Positions 1 to 8,323 of a DNA stretch of 64,000 nucleotides are shown here, in pieces. Position 1 is the stretch's first letter; each line of letters begins with the position of its first letter. The stretch covers positions 372,001 through 436,000 of the forward strand of contig NZ_CP011530.1 in the NCBI RefSeq assembly GCF_001605725.1. Direction: 5' to 3'. Below the pieces are notes generated by a model. That model did no database searches and was not told the origin of the DNA. It saw only the letters and a program-made list of their open reading frames with translations. This stretch comes from Mycobacteroides immunogenum (GTDB taxonomy: Bacteria; Actinomycetota; Actinomycetes; Mycobacteriales; Mycobacteriaceae). A program made the translations under genes and the position numbers.

Positions 1-1
1 A

Positions 2-2020
2 CGCGCCGAAGGCCCGTATGTCTACCTGGATTCGGGGATCACCGAAGCCCCCATCTGGCTCATTGAGCTGCTGACCAAACCCACCCGTGTCGAGGGACAG
101 CGCGACGGCCAGGACACCCGCTCGGAGGCAGTGGCGGCATGGGAAGACGGAACCGCGTGGGCCGCACTGCTTGAACCGCGCGGCTGGACACCGACCGGCA
201 ACACCGAGACATGCGGATGCTCGACGTGGACCCGCCCCGGCAAGAACGTGGCGGGAGCGAAATCGGCGGTCGCACACGAGGCCGCATGCGATGCCCTCGG
301 GGAATCGAGCAAGGTCGGTGCGCTGCACCTCTACAGCGATGCTGGACCCGCCGAGCTGGGCGGCGAACGCACCTGGTCCAAGGTGGCATTCGTCGCGGCG
401 ATGGAAGGACTGTCCATTCCCGAGGCCAAGACTCAGCTCGGCATTGTGGACGCCGCGCCAGAGGTTGACCTACCCGTCCTGGGAGCCGAGTTGGGCCGCA
501 AGCTGGGTGAGAAGCTCGCCGCCAAGAGAGCGCATCTGTCGGTCGTGCCCGACGACAACGACAACGAGAAGTCCGTCAAGGCCGACTCTGCCGTCGAGAA
601 GAACCCGTTCGGTGTGGAGCCCTTGCATCCGTCGCAGCTTCCCGCTATCGAAGGGGATTTCTGGGACCGTTCGCCGATCCTGCAGTGGCTTGCCAAAGAC
701 GCCGAAACAGAAGGGGTGTCGGCGTGGGCGCAGCTTGGTGTGGCGCTGGCGCACGTGAGCACCTATGTTCCGCACCACGTGGTGCTGCCCACGGCGTCGG
801 GTGCGGCCCCGCGCACTCTCGGTGAGGGCGGTTCGCTGAACTTCGCGTGCGTCCTGGTGGGCGAGTCCGGTGCGGGAAAGTCCCAGATTCTGCGGCACAT
901 GCAGGCGGTGCTTCCGCCGGATTGCTTGGTGGTCGGTGCGGGCACCGGACAAGGGTGGGTCAAGAAGTATGTGCATACCGAGACTGAGACCGACCCGCAG
1001 ACCAAGCAGAAGTTGAAGGTTCGCGTGCGTGACCGCTACACGATGCTCGTGGCCGCACCCGAAATCGACAGCTTCATGGCGGACTTCTACCGCGCCGGAA
1101 GCAAGACAGGCTCGGTGCTACGCGAACTGCTGTCAGGTGATGCCACCTCGAACGTGACTGCCGAAGCCGACCGTGAAGCCACGCTGAAAGCAGGCTCGTA
1201 TCGGTTCGCGGTCACCATGGGAGCCCAGCCTTCGCACATGGCCGCGATGTTCACCCCGGCAGAAATCAGCGGCGGTACACCGCAACGCTTCCCGCTGCTG
1301 CCGGTGTCCGCTGACCTGCGTTCACGCACCACGCCCTCCTCGGTGCCCACGCCGACGCTGCCGCTGTTCCCCTCGGCAGGGCCACAGTTCGTCTCGCCCG
1401 GGGACGCCGACGACGGGGAGGTGCTGCCCGCCCCACACGTCATTCCCTGGCCTGCAGCAGCCCGCGCCCACATGGCGCAGATCCGCGCCGAACGCGACAC
1501 ACTGGCCGCACGCGGCTACGTTCCCACATTGGGTATGAGCCCCGAAGAGCGCGAGGAGCACACCGCCCGCACCATCCAGAATCACACGGTCCTCACACGG
1601 CTGCGGGTGATGGCGCTACTGGCGATCCTGCACGGACGCAGCGAACCCACCGACGAGGACTGGGACGCCGCCGGGGTCTTCGTGCGCATCCACCTCGGCA
1701 TGCTCTCGGCAGTCTGGGCCGAACTCAAAGAGTCCGGCGACGCCGACGCCCGCGAGACGGGACGGCGCAACGGCATCGCCTACGCCGCCGCCGACGCCTC
1801 CAAGGCCGACGCCACCGCCGCATCAGTCGAACGTGTCGCCACACGACTACGCAAGCACCTGGCCGCTCACGGTCCGACAGCAGGAGCCGCACTGCGCCGC
1901 ACCCTCGCGAGTCGAGATCGACATCTGTTCCGTCACGCCGTCCAAGAACTGGCCGACAGCGGCCTGCTCGTCTTCGACGGCACCACCTATTCGACAGTCG
2001 TCGCCTTCCAGAGCGCCTGA
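2..2020 (+). CDS. Replication protein: primase-polymerase C-terminal part fused to helicase-like ATPase (5' truncated by window)
   Basis: The reading frame is open from base 2, so the gene begins left of the window; the first internal ATG (131) is not the real start. The visible N-terminus has YVYLDSG followed by PIWLIELL, resembling the end of the bifunctional primase/polymerase domain of AICE and phage Rep proteins. Next comes a WTRPGK element typical of these proteins, then an ATPase/helicase region with Walker A GESGAGKS near residue 287 counted from the window edge. The role would be autonomous replication of the excised element. It is followed closely by two small genes in the same direction. 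Assignment to the primase-helicase class is strong; the exact subfamily is inference. Confidence 0.8.
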   Translation, partial: RAEGPYVYLDSGITEAPIWLIELLTKPTRVEGQRDGQDTRSEAVAAWEDGTAWAALLEPRGWTPTGNTETCGCSTWTRPGKNVAGAKSAVAHEAACDALGESSKVGALHLYSDAGPAELGGERTWSKVAFVAAMEGLSIPEAKTQLGIVDAAPEVDLPVLGAELGRKLGEKLAAKRAHLSVVPDDNDNEKSVKADSAVEKNPFGVEPLHPSQLPAIEGDFWDRSPILQWLAKDAETEGVSAWAQLGVALAHVSTYVPHHVVLPTASGAAPRTLGEGGSLNFACVLVGESGAGKSQILRHMQAVLPPDCLVVGAGTGQGWVKKYVHTETETDPQTKQKLKVRVRDRYTMLVAAPEIDSFMADFYRAGSKTGSVLRELLSGDATSNVTAEADREATLKAGSYRFAVTMGAQPSHMAAMFTPAEISGGTPQRFPLLPVSADLRSRTTPSSVPTPTLPLFPSAGPQFVSPGDADDGEVLPAPHVIPWPAAARAHMAQIRAERDTLAARGYVPTLGMSPEEREEHTARTIQNHTVLTRLRVMALLAILHGRSEPTDEDWDAAGVFVRIHLGMLSAVWAELKESGDADARETGRRNGIAYAAADASKADATAASVERVATRLRKHLAAHGPTAGAALRRTLASRDRHLFRHAVQELADSGLLVFDGTTYSTVVAFQSA

Positions 2021-2040
2021 AAAGAAGGAGAGTGAACACC

Positions 2041-2490
2041 ATGACGACCCATCAACTCATCGACGGCAGGATCACCAGCCGCGCCGACCGACTCGCACCC
2101 GAACGGTGCCAACGGTGCGGATATCGCGGCGCGAGCTTGGCCCCCAACGCCAACGGGCGGCTCACCTGCTCGCTGTGCGACCCCACAGGCTGGGATGTGC
2201 CACTTGCGCCCAAGCGCGGCGGCGCGGCGCTAATACTGGCAGTTGGCCCAGACGCCTGGTTCCGCCCGTTCAACATCGAAAGATTGATTGAGCGGGCCGA
2301 GCACGAGGCCAGGCTGCGCGGCGGTGAGCGGGCCGTCGAGGAGCTGCGCGCCGAAGTCACTCGGCTCCGCGACGAGCTGGATGTACGCATCGCCGCGCAG
2401 CGAGGCACGTGGCCCGCGTTCCAACGGCAAATAGTCCGCGAGGTCATCGAGGAAGCCCTCAACAACGGGGACGTGACACCGCATGAGTAG
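2041..2490 (+). CDS. Small zinc-ribbon protein with C-terminal coiled coil
   Basis: The 149-aa protein has two CxxC pairs about 20 residues apart (CQRC and CSLC, near residues 22-46), the pattern of a small zinc ribbon. A charged helical segment follows with regularly spaced Leu, Ala and Glu, probably a coiled coil. The ATG at 2041 sits 10 bases after the GGAG of an AAGGAG box; the upstream GTG at 2032 is too close to that box. The gene lies between the replication protein and a membrane protein, whose start it overlaps by 8 bases. No specific function can be assigned; accessory DNA binding in replication or transfer is a guess. Confidence 0.65.
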   Translation: MTTHQLIDGRITSRADRLAPERCQRCGYRGASLAPNANGRLTCSLCDPTGWDVPLAPKRGGAALILAVGPDAWFRPFNIERLIERAEHEARLRGGERAVEELRAEVTRLRDELDVRIAAQRGTWPAFQRQIVREVIEEALNNGDVTPHE

Positions 2491-3415
2491 TCAAACCCCC
2501 TCCAGCCCAACAACAATCAGTGCCATGAGCACCTTGACAGACCGCGCCGAGTCCGACGCCGAACGCGCCAAGGCACACCGCTTCTTCTGGCGCTGGCTCA
2601 TCGGAGCCACCGCACTCACGCTGCTGGGGAACGCGGCTCATGCTTTGCTGGCTTACATCCCTCCCACCCTCATCAGGCTTTCGGTGTATCTCATCCCGCC
2701 GCTGATTGCGCTCATCAGCATCCACGCGGTGACCGTGCTTGCCCGCGTCGGCAAGATGCACCGAGCACGCTCCGCAGCATCCTGGCGGGACGCAGGCGGC
2801 ACCGCCATCCTGGCCGTCTCGGTCACCGCCAGCTTGGCACTCATCGCCGCCGTGCTGTCCTACTCGGGCCTGCTCGGCGTCGCGCTCGCGGGTGGTCTGA
2901 GCCCGCGCTTGGCCTGGCTGTTCCCGTTGACGATCGACGCGGGGATCGCCGTGTCCTCCGTGGCCCTCGTCGTGCTGCGTCCTCTCAGTGGGGCCGACGA
3001 GCGCGCCATGCGCCTGGCTCAGCGCGCCGCGCAACCCCAGGTCAGCAAAGTCCCCGTACCACCCACCGCGCCGCGCCAAGCACCCTCAACCGCACCCACC
3101 ACCGCGCCTCTCGCGCCGCGTCCCGCCTCTCCGGGCGCGCCCGCCGCACCGCGTCCCGCGCCGTCCAGCGCGCCCCAGGTGGCTCCTGACGCGCCGAATC
3201 CCACGCCCGAGACGGTCGCGCTGGCCGAGAGGATTGTGGAGTCCAAGGCCGTGCGCCAACCCGTCGCTGTCGTGGCGAGGATCCTCGAATTGGCCGAGTC
3301 GGAGTCACGGAAGAACATCGTGGCCGAGCGGGCGGGAGTCCACCATTCGGTCGTGACGAAAGTGCTTTCCGAAGCCGAGTCCCAGCGCCGCCACGGACTC
3401 CAAGCCGTCTCCTGA
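2483..3415 (+). CDS. DUF2637-type membrane protein with C-terminal helix-turn-helix-like segment
   Basis: The 310-aa protein has about four hydrophobic segments between residues 35 and 175, the last including PLTIDAGIAVSSVALVV, which matches the DUF2637 family common on actinomycete plasmids and AICEs (Spd-type spread proteins). A long Pro/Ala-rich linker (about residues 185-245) joins it to a C-terminal domain with an AERAGVHHSVVTKVL segment resembling a helix-turn-helix. Proteins of this type are thought to act with the TraB translocase in plasmid spread within mycelia or between cells. ATG 2483 overlaps the preceding stop; ATG 2525 is an alternative start. The fusion of membrane and DNA-binding-like parts suggests it tethers element DNA at the membrane, which is inference. 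Confidence 0.7.
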   Translation: MSSQTPSSPTTISAMSTLTDRAESDAERAKAHRFFWRWLIGATALTLLGNAAHALLAYIPPTLIRLSVYLIPPLIALISIHAVTVLARVGKMHRARSAASWRDAGGTAILAVSVTASLALIAAVLSYSGLLGVALAGGLSPRLAWLFPLTIDAGIAVSSVALVVLRPLSGADERAMRLAQRAAQPQVSKVPVPPTAPRQAPSTAPTTAPLAPRPASPGAPAAPRPAPSSAPQVAPDAPNPTPETVALAERIVESKAVRQPVAVVARILELAESESRKNIVAERAGVHHSVVTKVLSEAESQRRHGLQAVS

Positions 3416-3457
3416 GCCTCTTTGCCCGACCGCCTGACCCGCTGGTGGCCCCGAAAA

Positions 3458-3525
3458 CGTAAGACCGCGTGGAAGACGAGGCGTAAGACTGGTCGTAAGA
3501 GGCTCCGTAAGACGGGCCGTAAGAT
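3458..3525 (+). repeat. Six-unit 12-bp tandem array with CGTAAGAC core (candidate clt/TRS or iterons)
   Basis: CGTAAGA occurs at 3458, 3482, 3494, 3506 and 3518, with a degenerate copy (TGGAAGAC) in the missing slot at 3470. The starts are exactly 12 bp apart. The 8-bp core is CGTAAGAC in three copies; the others end G or T. Extra isolated CGTAAG or CGTAAA copies lie at 3645 and 3712. The array is in non-coding DNA between the DUF2637 gene and the tra-type operon. Known TraB translocases recognise short 8-bp direct repeats at the clt locus; iterons of a replication origin are the other possibility. A short open frame crosses it but looks non-protein-like. Confidence 0.7.
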
Positions 3526-4009
3526 TCCGAGAACCCTCGCTCACGCCATCGAGCACACTCCCATATGCCCTGCTAGAGAACCCCTTCTACAGCCATCCGA
3601 GCGCCCCTCGCACGCCCGCTCCCGAGCCCTCTCATAACGCCCGCCGTAAGGCCACCTGACGGCCCATTTCCTCCGCCCCAGAACGCCTCTCAGCCACCCG
3701 TATCCCCGTTCCGTAAACCACCCAGCACCTGCCGAACCTCCCACCGCACCGTGGCGCAGCCACGGCACGGCGCTCGCGGCGAACCTTCTGGCCACCGAAT
3801 CCCTCCAGCGACCTGGCCTTTTCCTTCCAGCCCTTCTCCACCTCAACCACTCTGACCTGCGAAAACACCCAGCTCCCCGCACCTTTCATCCCCTCCGCAC
3901 TCCTCGTTTCCCCAGTTCAGCGGGTATTTCTGACCCAATAGCAAAGTGTGGTGTTAATGCCAGAGTAACGGGAAGTGCTGGTACGCACCGGGATTGGTGG
4001 GATTGAGGG

Positions 4010-4037
4010 TTGACATGGCAAAGATTTTGATTAGACT
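4010..4037 (+). promoter_or_regulatory. SigA-type promoter of the tra-type operon
   Basis: A perfect TTGACA at 4010-4015 is followed after 16 bp by TAGACT at 4032-4037, a 4/6 match to TATAAT, in the AT-richest part of the region. It points at the gene starting at 4127 and would drive the membrane protein and the FtsK/TraB-type gene. Confidence 0.6.
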
Positions 4038-4043
4038 TATTAA

Positions 4044-4071
4044 CGACGAACTCCTCTAACTCCGTTCGTCG
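4044..4071. promoter_or_regulatory. Inverted-repeat operator just downstream of the tra-type promoter
   Basis: CGACGAAC at 4044-4051 and GTTCGTCG at 4064-4071 form perfect 8-bp arms around a 12-bp spacer, immediately after the predicted -10 element. This is where a repressor of transfer genes (KorSA/TraR, GntR-type, in related elements) would bind. No such repressor gene is visible in the window. Confidence 0.55.
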
Positions 4072-4126
4072 GATTAAGAGAAGAGGGGTCTGGCAAAGAG
4101 CCCTCGGAGAGCCAGGAGGTGCGCAG

Positions 4127-4456
4127 ATGGGCAAGTTCGTTGGAGCTGCTGTCTTGGCCTTCCTGGGTCTCGGACTGGTCGGTGACTATCCGCTCATCGG
4201 ATTCGGATTCTTGACCGTCGCTGGACTTCTCGTGTGGATGGGACTCCAGGGCCGTGCATCGGCAAGGGTCGAACGGGCTCGTCCCGTGGCCGCGCGTTCG
4301 GCGCGCATGGACGTGCAGCAAGAAGTGAACTCGGCGCAGCGTGACGCGAACAAGCAGATGCGCCGCGCGGTCGAGCGCGCTCGTCGCGAGGCCCAGCGGA
4401 ATGTTGACGCGGCGGTGGCGCGCGTCCGCGCCGAGCAGACGGAGCGGTGGGTGTGA
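4127..4456 (+). CDS. Small membrane protein with coiled-coil tail
   Basis: The 109-aa protein starts at ATG 4127 behind a strong AGGAGG box. It has two hydrophobic helices in residues 3-40, then an Arg/Ala/Glu-rich helical tail that is probably a coiled coil. Its stop overlaps the next start as TGATG, so it is translationally coupled to the FtsK/TraB-type gene. I do not recognise the family. A membrane-anchored partner of the translocase is a reasonable inference from position only. Confidence 0.6.
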   Translation: MGKFVGAAVLAFLGLGLVGDYPLIGFGFLTVAGLLVWMGLQGRASARVERARPVAARSARMDVQQEVNSAQRDANKQMRRAVERARREAQRNVDAAVARVRAEQTERWV

Positions 4457-6327
4457 TGACGCGTCAGCAAAAGAGGGCCGCGATGGCTCGTCGTGCCGAG
4501 CGCTGGGAAGACTTCATGAGGCAGCGCGGCGTGAAGCGCGCTGACGCGCGCCTGGACGCTATTGAGCGCGACGCCGACCAAGCCGAGCGCGAGTGGGAAA
4601 AGCTGCCTGAGCGGCTCGCGGCCATCGAGCTTCGAGCGCGCCAGGACATTGAGAAGGCGGTCGCGGAGATTGTGCGTCAGGCGACCTCCGAGGAGCGTCG
4701 TGTTCTCTCGACTCCATTGACTCGGTATAGCGGCGCGGGGTTCGGTCGTCCCGCGACCTGGGTGTGGCATGTGAAAGCCGCGATGCCAAGTGGGCTTGCG
4801 CAGCGAGTTGGAATCGACAGCCGCGAGGGCGGGCCGATGCTTGTTCTGCGCGCGGGTGGAGGAGTTGCTGAGTCCGACCTTGCGCCAGCGGTCATCTCCA
4901 GCGAGCTGCCCGAGCTGGCGCACGATGCGAGTTTCATCGGATGGAGTGACCAGACAATTTCGTTGCTTCCCGAGGTGGCGCAGCGCTATTCGATTCTTGA
5001 GCGGCTGCGTGACGACACCTGGCTCGCCGGACTGCTGGAAGCCGCTGGGATCACCGTTTCGAGCACATCGACCGAATCGGTGCAAGGCACGTATGGGGTC
5101 GTTGAGCGGAAAGTCACGATCACATCAGTGCCGAGCCTGTCGGACGTTCGTGTGGGGCGCACTGGACTGCGCCTCACGTTCGCGCATCAGCCTGGCCGCT
5201 CCGCGAAGGACTGGAACGCCAAGGCTGATGCACTCCGCGCGGGGCTCAAGGCGGCGGGGCTCGCAGCCGACAACATGCGGATTTCGGACGGTGACGGCGG
5301 CGAAGTCGTCCTGCATCTCAACGACGTTGACCCGTTCAGTGGCACTACTCCCGACTCGGGACTTTTCGACGCCGAGAGGGGGCGAAGCCTGCTCGGCATC
5401 ACCGAGTCTGGCGACGAGGCATGGATTACGTGGAACGGCTCCAGCGGCCTGGTGGTTGGTGGTGTGCCCGGCAGCGGAAAGACAGCGAGCCTCTTGCCCG
5501 TGTTCTCCGGAATGGCTGGGAAAGCCGAACTGCACGTGTTCGACGGGAAGTCGGGCTTCGACTTGCACCCCCTCCGTCATATTTCCAGCACGTACGACAG
5601 GTCGGGCGACATCGCCGCTCCGCTCGAAACTCTGCGGAAGCTGGACGCTCTGCGCACCGCGCGGGCCGAGGCCATGTACTCGGTGCTGGGAGCCAACAAC
5701 TTTTGGAATCTGACTGCTGAGCAGAAGAACAAGCTCGACGTGAAGCCCGTGTTCATCGTGCTCGATGAGTGCCAGACGTGGCTGGACCAGTCGGGCATGG
5801 ACAAAGAGGAGAAGAATGCTTCCGATGAAGTCCGCAAGCTCGTTCGGACACTTATCCAGAAGGGCCGCTCGGCTGGTGTTGTAGTGGTGTTGACGACTCA
5901 AAAGCCCGATGCCACTTCGGTTCCCACTGTCATCAGAGACAACGCTGCACTCAAGATTTGCTTCCGTGTGAGCACGCCTGAGCAGGCAGTGACTGTCCTT
6001 GGTCGCCAGGCACCTGGCGCGCCAGATCCTACGGAAATCCTGATGTCCAACAAAGGTCGCGGCGTCATGGAAACGGAAGGGCTCGGAATCGTCCTGTTCC
6101 AAGCTGGCTATCGCGACCCCGCTGATTTGGACTCCGAGCTGTCCCGCTGCGAGCCCGTCGAAGACCAGTCCGCCGTGGCTGCACGGCTCCTCAACCGAAC
6201 CGAAAAAGTCGTGTCACGTCCCACCGCGCGCGAGACCGACGAGCAGCCCGAAGGGGCTGTCACGCCCCCTGCGGTCGAGCGCGACGAGGACACGGGAAGC
6301 ACTGGAGTGGAGGGGTTCTCACTGTGA
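4456..6327 (+). CDS. FtsK/SpoIIIE-type DNA translocase (TraB-like transfer protein)
   Basis: The 623-aa protein has a charged coiled-coil N-terminus, a middle region without recognised motifs, and one FtsK/SpoIIIE ATPase core: Walker A GGVPGSGKT near residues 335-343, Walker B VFIVLDE near 432-438, and a later TTQKPDATSVPTVIRDN segment typical of the family. Single-core FtsK-like proteins on actinomycete elements are the sole transfer motors, pumping double-stranded DNA between cells. There is no three-ATPase EccC layout, so it is not a type VII core ATPase. The ATG at 4456 overlaps the preceding stop; in-frame GTG codons slightly upstream are alternatives. The C-terminal ~60 residues are acidic and loosely structured, so a DNA-reading winged helix is not obvious. 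Confidence 0.8.
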   Translation: MTRQQKRAAMARRAERWEDFMRQRGVKRADARLDAIERDADQAEREWEKLPERLAAIELRARQDIEKAVAEIVRQATSEERRVLSTPLTRYSGAGFGRPATWVWHVKAAMPSGLAQRVGIDSREGGPMLVLRAGGGVAESDLAPAVISSELPELAHDASFIGWSDQTISLLPEVAQRYSILERLRDDTWLAGLLEAAGITVSSTSTESVQGTYGVVERKVTITSVPSLSDVRVGRTGLRLTFAHQPGRSAKDWNAKADALRAGLKAAGLAADNMRISDGDGGEVVLHLNDVDPFSGTTPDSGLFDAERGRSLLGITESGDEAWITWNGSSGLVVGGVPGSGKTASLLPVFSGMAGKAELHVFDGKSGFDLHPLRHISSTYDRSGDIAAPLETLRKLDALRTARAEAMYSVLGANNFWNLTAEQKNKLDVKPVFIVLDECQTWLDQSGMDKEEKNASDEVRKLVRTLIQKGRSAGVVVVLTTQKPDATSVPTVIRDNAALKICFRVSTPEQAVTVLGRQAPGAPDPTEILMSNKGRGVMETEGLGIVLFQAGYRDPADLDSELSRCEPVEDQSAVAARLLNRTEKVVSRPTARETDEQPEGAVTPPAVERDEDTGSTGVEGFSL

Positions 6328-6953
6328 GCAGGTTTGTTGTCGGACTTGATTGTGTAGTGACTGGAGTGTCCGTCGCCGCATTCGTCGAGGGCGCTCCGAG
6401 CCCCGTCACCAAGTTCGTGCGTGCACCGCGCATCGACAACTTCGACGTGATGCACCAGGTTGCTCGGACGCTGACGACAGCCGAACTGACACTGGAATCG
6501 GTGCTGCGGTCGGGTGTTCCCGAACTGGTCGTGATGATGAAACCGAGCATGGGAGACGCACGGAAAGACACGTCTGCACCGCGCCGCATGATGCTCGCCG
6601 GGGAGATTCAGCGACGGCTTGTGGAGGCCAGGATCCCCGTGTGTGAAGTGTCGGCCATGGCGTTGGTGTCGTGGCTTCTCGGTGGCGGACGGAAATATCC
6701 CCCAAGAGACTTCGGCGCGCTGGAGCAGGCTGTGCGGGACGCCTGGCGACCAGATGATGTCGAGCCAGAGTTCCGTTTGACGACTGTCGGCGTGGCCGCT
6801 GCGGGTGCTGTCATCACGGGGATCCCGACACGACGGAAGGTCGAGAACTCGGCTCTCGCTGCGCTGCGCGAGATGCGACTGCCGAGCGGCTGGGCGCTGC
6901 CAGAACGCGCGAGCGAGTGGAACAAGCAGTACGTGAAATCAGAAGTTGCATAG
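6324..6953 (+). CDS. Hypothetical protein, possible RuvC/RNase H-fold
   Basis: The 209-aa product starts at GTG 6324, overlapping the translocase stop by 4 bases, with purine-rich ribosome-binding sequence before it. The N-terminus (VVGLDCVVTGVSVAAF) resembles the first strand and hairpin of RuvC-like nucleases, including an Asp in the right place, and a later VPELVVMMKPS could be the second acidic strand. However, the expected second acidic residue and the C-terminal acidic pair are not evident. It may be an inactive or very divergent RNase H-fold protein. Operon position ties it to DNA transfer or maintenance. Confidence 0.45.
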   Translation: MSRFVVGLDCVVTGVSVAAFVEGAPSPVTKFVRAPRIDNFDVMHQVARTLTTAELTLESVLRSGVPELVVMMKPSMGDARKDTSAPRRMMLAGEIQRRLVEARIPVCEVSAMALVSWLLGGGRKYPPRDFGALEQAVRDAWRPDDVEPEFRLTTVGVAAAGAVITGIPTRRKVENSALAALREMRLPSGWALPERASEWNKQYVKSEVA

Positions 6954-6967
6954 GAAAGGAAAGAACG

Positions 6968-7378
6968 ATGAGCACAGACGAAGAAATGATGTGGAAGGTG
7001 ATGAATCAGCGCAGCGACGACCTCGCTGACCGCTGGTACAAGCCCGCAGGAATCGGCTTGCTGGTTGGAATCATCGGCACAGCAATTGCCGTGAGCAATC
7101 ACCCGACACCCACGTGGGCAGTCGCGGTGGCGGCGGTCGGCGGTCTGGTGTGCCTGGGCTCCTTCGCTATCCCCATGAGCACCGTCTACAAAGAGGGGAA
7201 CCGCCTGGAGCAGCACGTCAACTCGATGGCGGATTACCCCGAGGACTTCGATGACGACGAGGACTTCGACGAGGACGAGGACTATCCCCACGCCGTCGAG
7301 CCCGTCTCTGCACCAGCTCAGCCCGCGCCACCAGCGGGCGGGAGCCTGCTGTCCTCGCTGAGGCAGCAGCCCCAATAG
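6968..7378 (+). CDS. Small two-helix membrane protein with acidic tail
   Basis: The 136-aa protein starts at ATG 6968 after GGAAAGGAAAG; the longer upstream frame would overlap the previous gene and lacks a binding site. Residues 24-75 contain two hydrophobic helices, followed by an Asp/Glu-rich stretch (about residues 90-105) and a Pro/Ala-rich end. The family is not recognised. It belongs to the element's membrane protein set and precedes the lipoprotein genes. Confidence 0.6.
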   Translation: MSTDEEMMWKVMNQRSDDLADRWYKPAGIGLLVGIIGTAIAVSNHPTPTWAVAVAAVGGLVCLGSFAIPMSTVYKEGNRLEQHVNSMADYPEDFDDDEDFDEDEDYPHAVEPVSAPAQPAPPAGGSLLSSLRQQPQ

Positions 7379-7433
7379 ACCAGTCGCCCAGACAATTCGA
7401 CCAGACCGACCAGTCGCAGAAAGGAATGACAAG

Positions 7434-7925
7434 ATGAAGAAGAACATGGTCGCCGCCAGCGCGGCGCTGGCGCTCACGGTCGGTCTGTCCGCGTGCGGGA
7501 GCCACACCAGCGCTCCCGAGGCTCAAGGCCCACTGCCCGACGTATTCCCCGTCGAGCAGGGTTGCACCGACATCCCGAAGCCCAGCGACCCGCACGGTCT
7601 CATCGGAGATAACTGGCTCAAGGACAACCCCTGTGCCATCTTCAACATGAACCGTCCAGGCGCTGGTGTTGACTCGGAGCAGGGTGTCAGGATTGTCTAC
7701 GACGCGCGCATGAAAGCCCTCGCAGGGAAGCGTGACCTCGCCCTTTTGGCTCGTCAGGGCACCGAGCAGGCGGACAATCCCAATGGGGTGACCACCGATT
7801 TCAAGGGTGCCATCGCCCAGCGCCGCGCATCGCTCAAGGCCGAAATCAACGCTAGCGGCCTCGCCCTCCAGGGCAAGGCCCCCGAGGGATTCCGCATCTC
7901 TTACTTGAAGGGTGAGGGACGATGA
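7434..7925 (+). CDS. Lipoprotein, accessory gene 1 of 3
   Basis: The 163-aa protein starts MKKN, has a hydrophobic core and a clear lipobox LSAC, so Cys at about residue 21 would be lipid-anchored. The mature part has two further Cys (GCTD and NPCAIFN) that could form a disulphide. It overlaps the next lipoprotein gene by 4 bases. A 10-bp direct repeat (GACCAGTCGC) lies in its leader at 7378 and 7408. Three consecutive lipoproteins on a conjugative element suggest a surface role such as exclusion or mating contact, but no family is recognised. Confidence 0.65.
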   Translation: MKKNMVAASAALALTVGLSACGSHTSAPEAQGPLPDVFPVEQGCTDIPKPSDPHGLIGDNWLKDNPCAIFNMNRPGAGVDSEQGVRIVYDARMKALAGKRDLALLARQGTEQADNPNGVTTDFKGAIAQRRASLKAEINASGLALQGKAPEGFRISYLKGEGR

Positions 7926-8323
7926 AACTCCAGTTGGCTGTGGGAATCACGGCTGTTGCTCTGCTCGGTTCCGCATGCAGCGCGACGCCCGTGACCGCCC
8001 CGAGTTCGAGTGAGGTGCATTCGGCGAGCCCTGGTCTTGCTCCCCGGGAACACACACGGTCTGTTCCTGACGACTGCGCGGCTCAGGCAGCCACGGCACC
8101 AGGTAAGTACGCGGACATGAAAGATGTCGTGCTGGCTGCCATCCGTGAGGGAGTTCCCGCGCACGTTCCAGGAGCGGCGTACCGTCGCATCCCCACCGAC
8201 CAGCCCTGGAGCCGCGCGTTCATGGCGCTCTCGACCGAGAACGTGTGCGTTGTGGATGCCCTCTCGACGGCATGGGGTGTCGATGTTCGAGGATGGATTT
8301 ACACGAAGGAGAGCGGAAAGTGA
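7922..8323 (+). CDS. Lipoprotein, accessory gene 2 of 3
   Basis: The 133-aa protein starts at ATG 7922 inside the previous stop codon. The signal peptide ends in lipobox GSAC (Cys near residue 19). The mature part is short, with two further Cys residues (DDCAAQ and NVCVVD), a pattern similar to the preceding protein. Tight coupling on both sides indicates co-translation with its neighbours. Confidence 0.6.
   Translation: MKLQLAVGITAVALLGSACSATPVTAPSSSEVHSASPGLAPREHTRSVPDDCAAQAATAPGKYADMKDVVLAAIREGVPAHVPGAAYRRIPTDQPWSRAFMALSTENVCVVDALSTAWGVDVRGWIYTKESGK

Larger units (their letters stand above)
3416..4126. other. 711-bp non-coding region: repeat array, C-rich tract, AT-richer promoter end
   Basis: No credible gene is seen here. 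From the left it holds the 12-bp repeats (3458-3525), a long top-strand C-rich and G-poor tract (about 3530-3930), and an AT-richer segment (about 3940-4080) with a promoter and inverted repeat. The short frames on both strands give very Arg/Pro/Trp-rich peptides without family resemblance. Position and composition suggest the cis-acting region of the element, for origin or transfer functions. Confidence 0.6.

Noticed and set aside
3422..3637. 71-codon Lys/Arg-rich frame across the 12-bp repeats
   Set aside because: It starts at TTG without a ribosome-binding site, and its basic repeats are explained by the DNA array. Readthrough of the in-frame DUF2637 stop was considered but nothing supports it.
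3541..3889. Two minus-strand frames in the C-rich tract
   Set aside because: Trp/Arg/Gly-rich peptides without family resemblance and no binding sites; composition explains the openness.
4456..6327. EccC-type core ATPase of a type VII secretion system
   Set aside because: Only one ATPase core is present and no EccB, EccD or MycP genes accompany it; a conjugative FtsK/TraB protein fits better.
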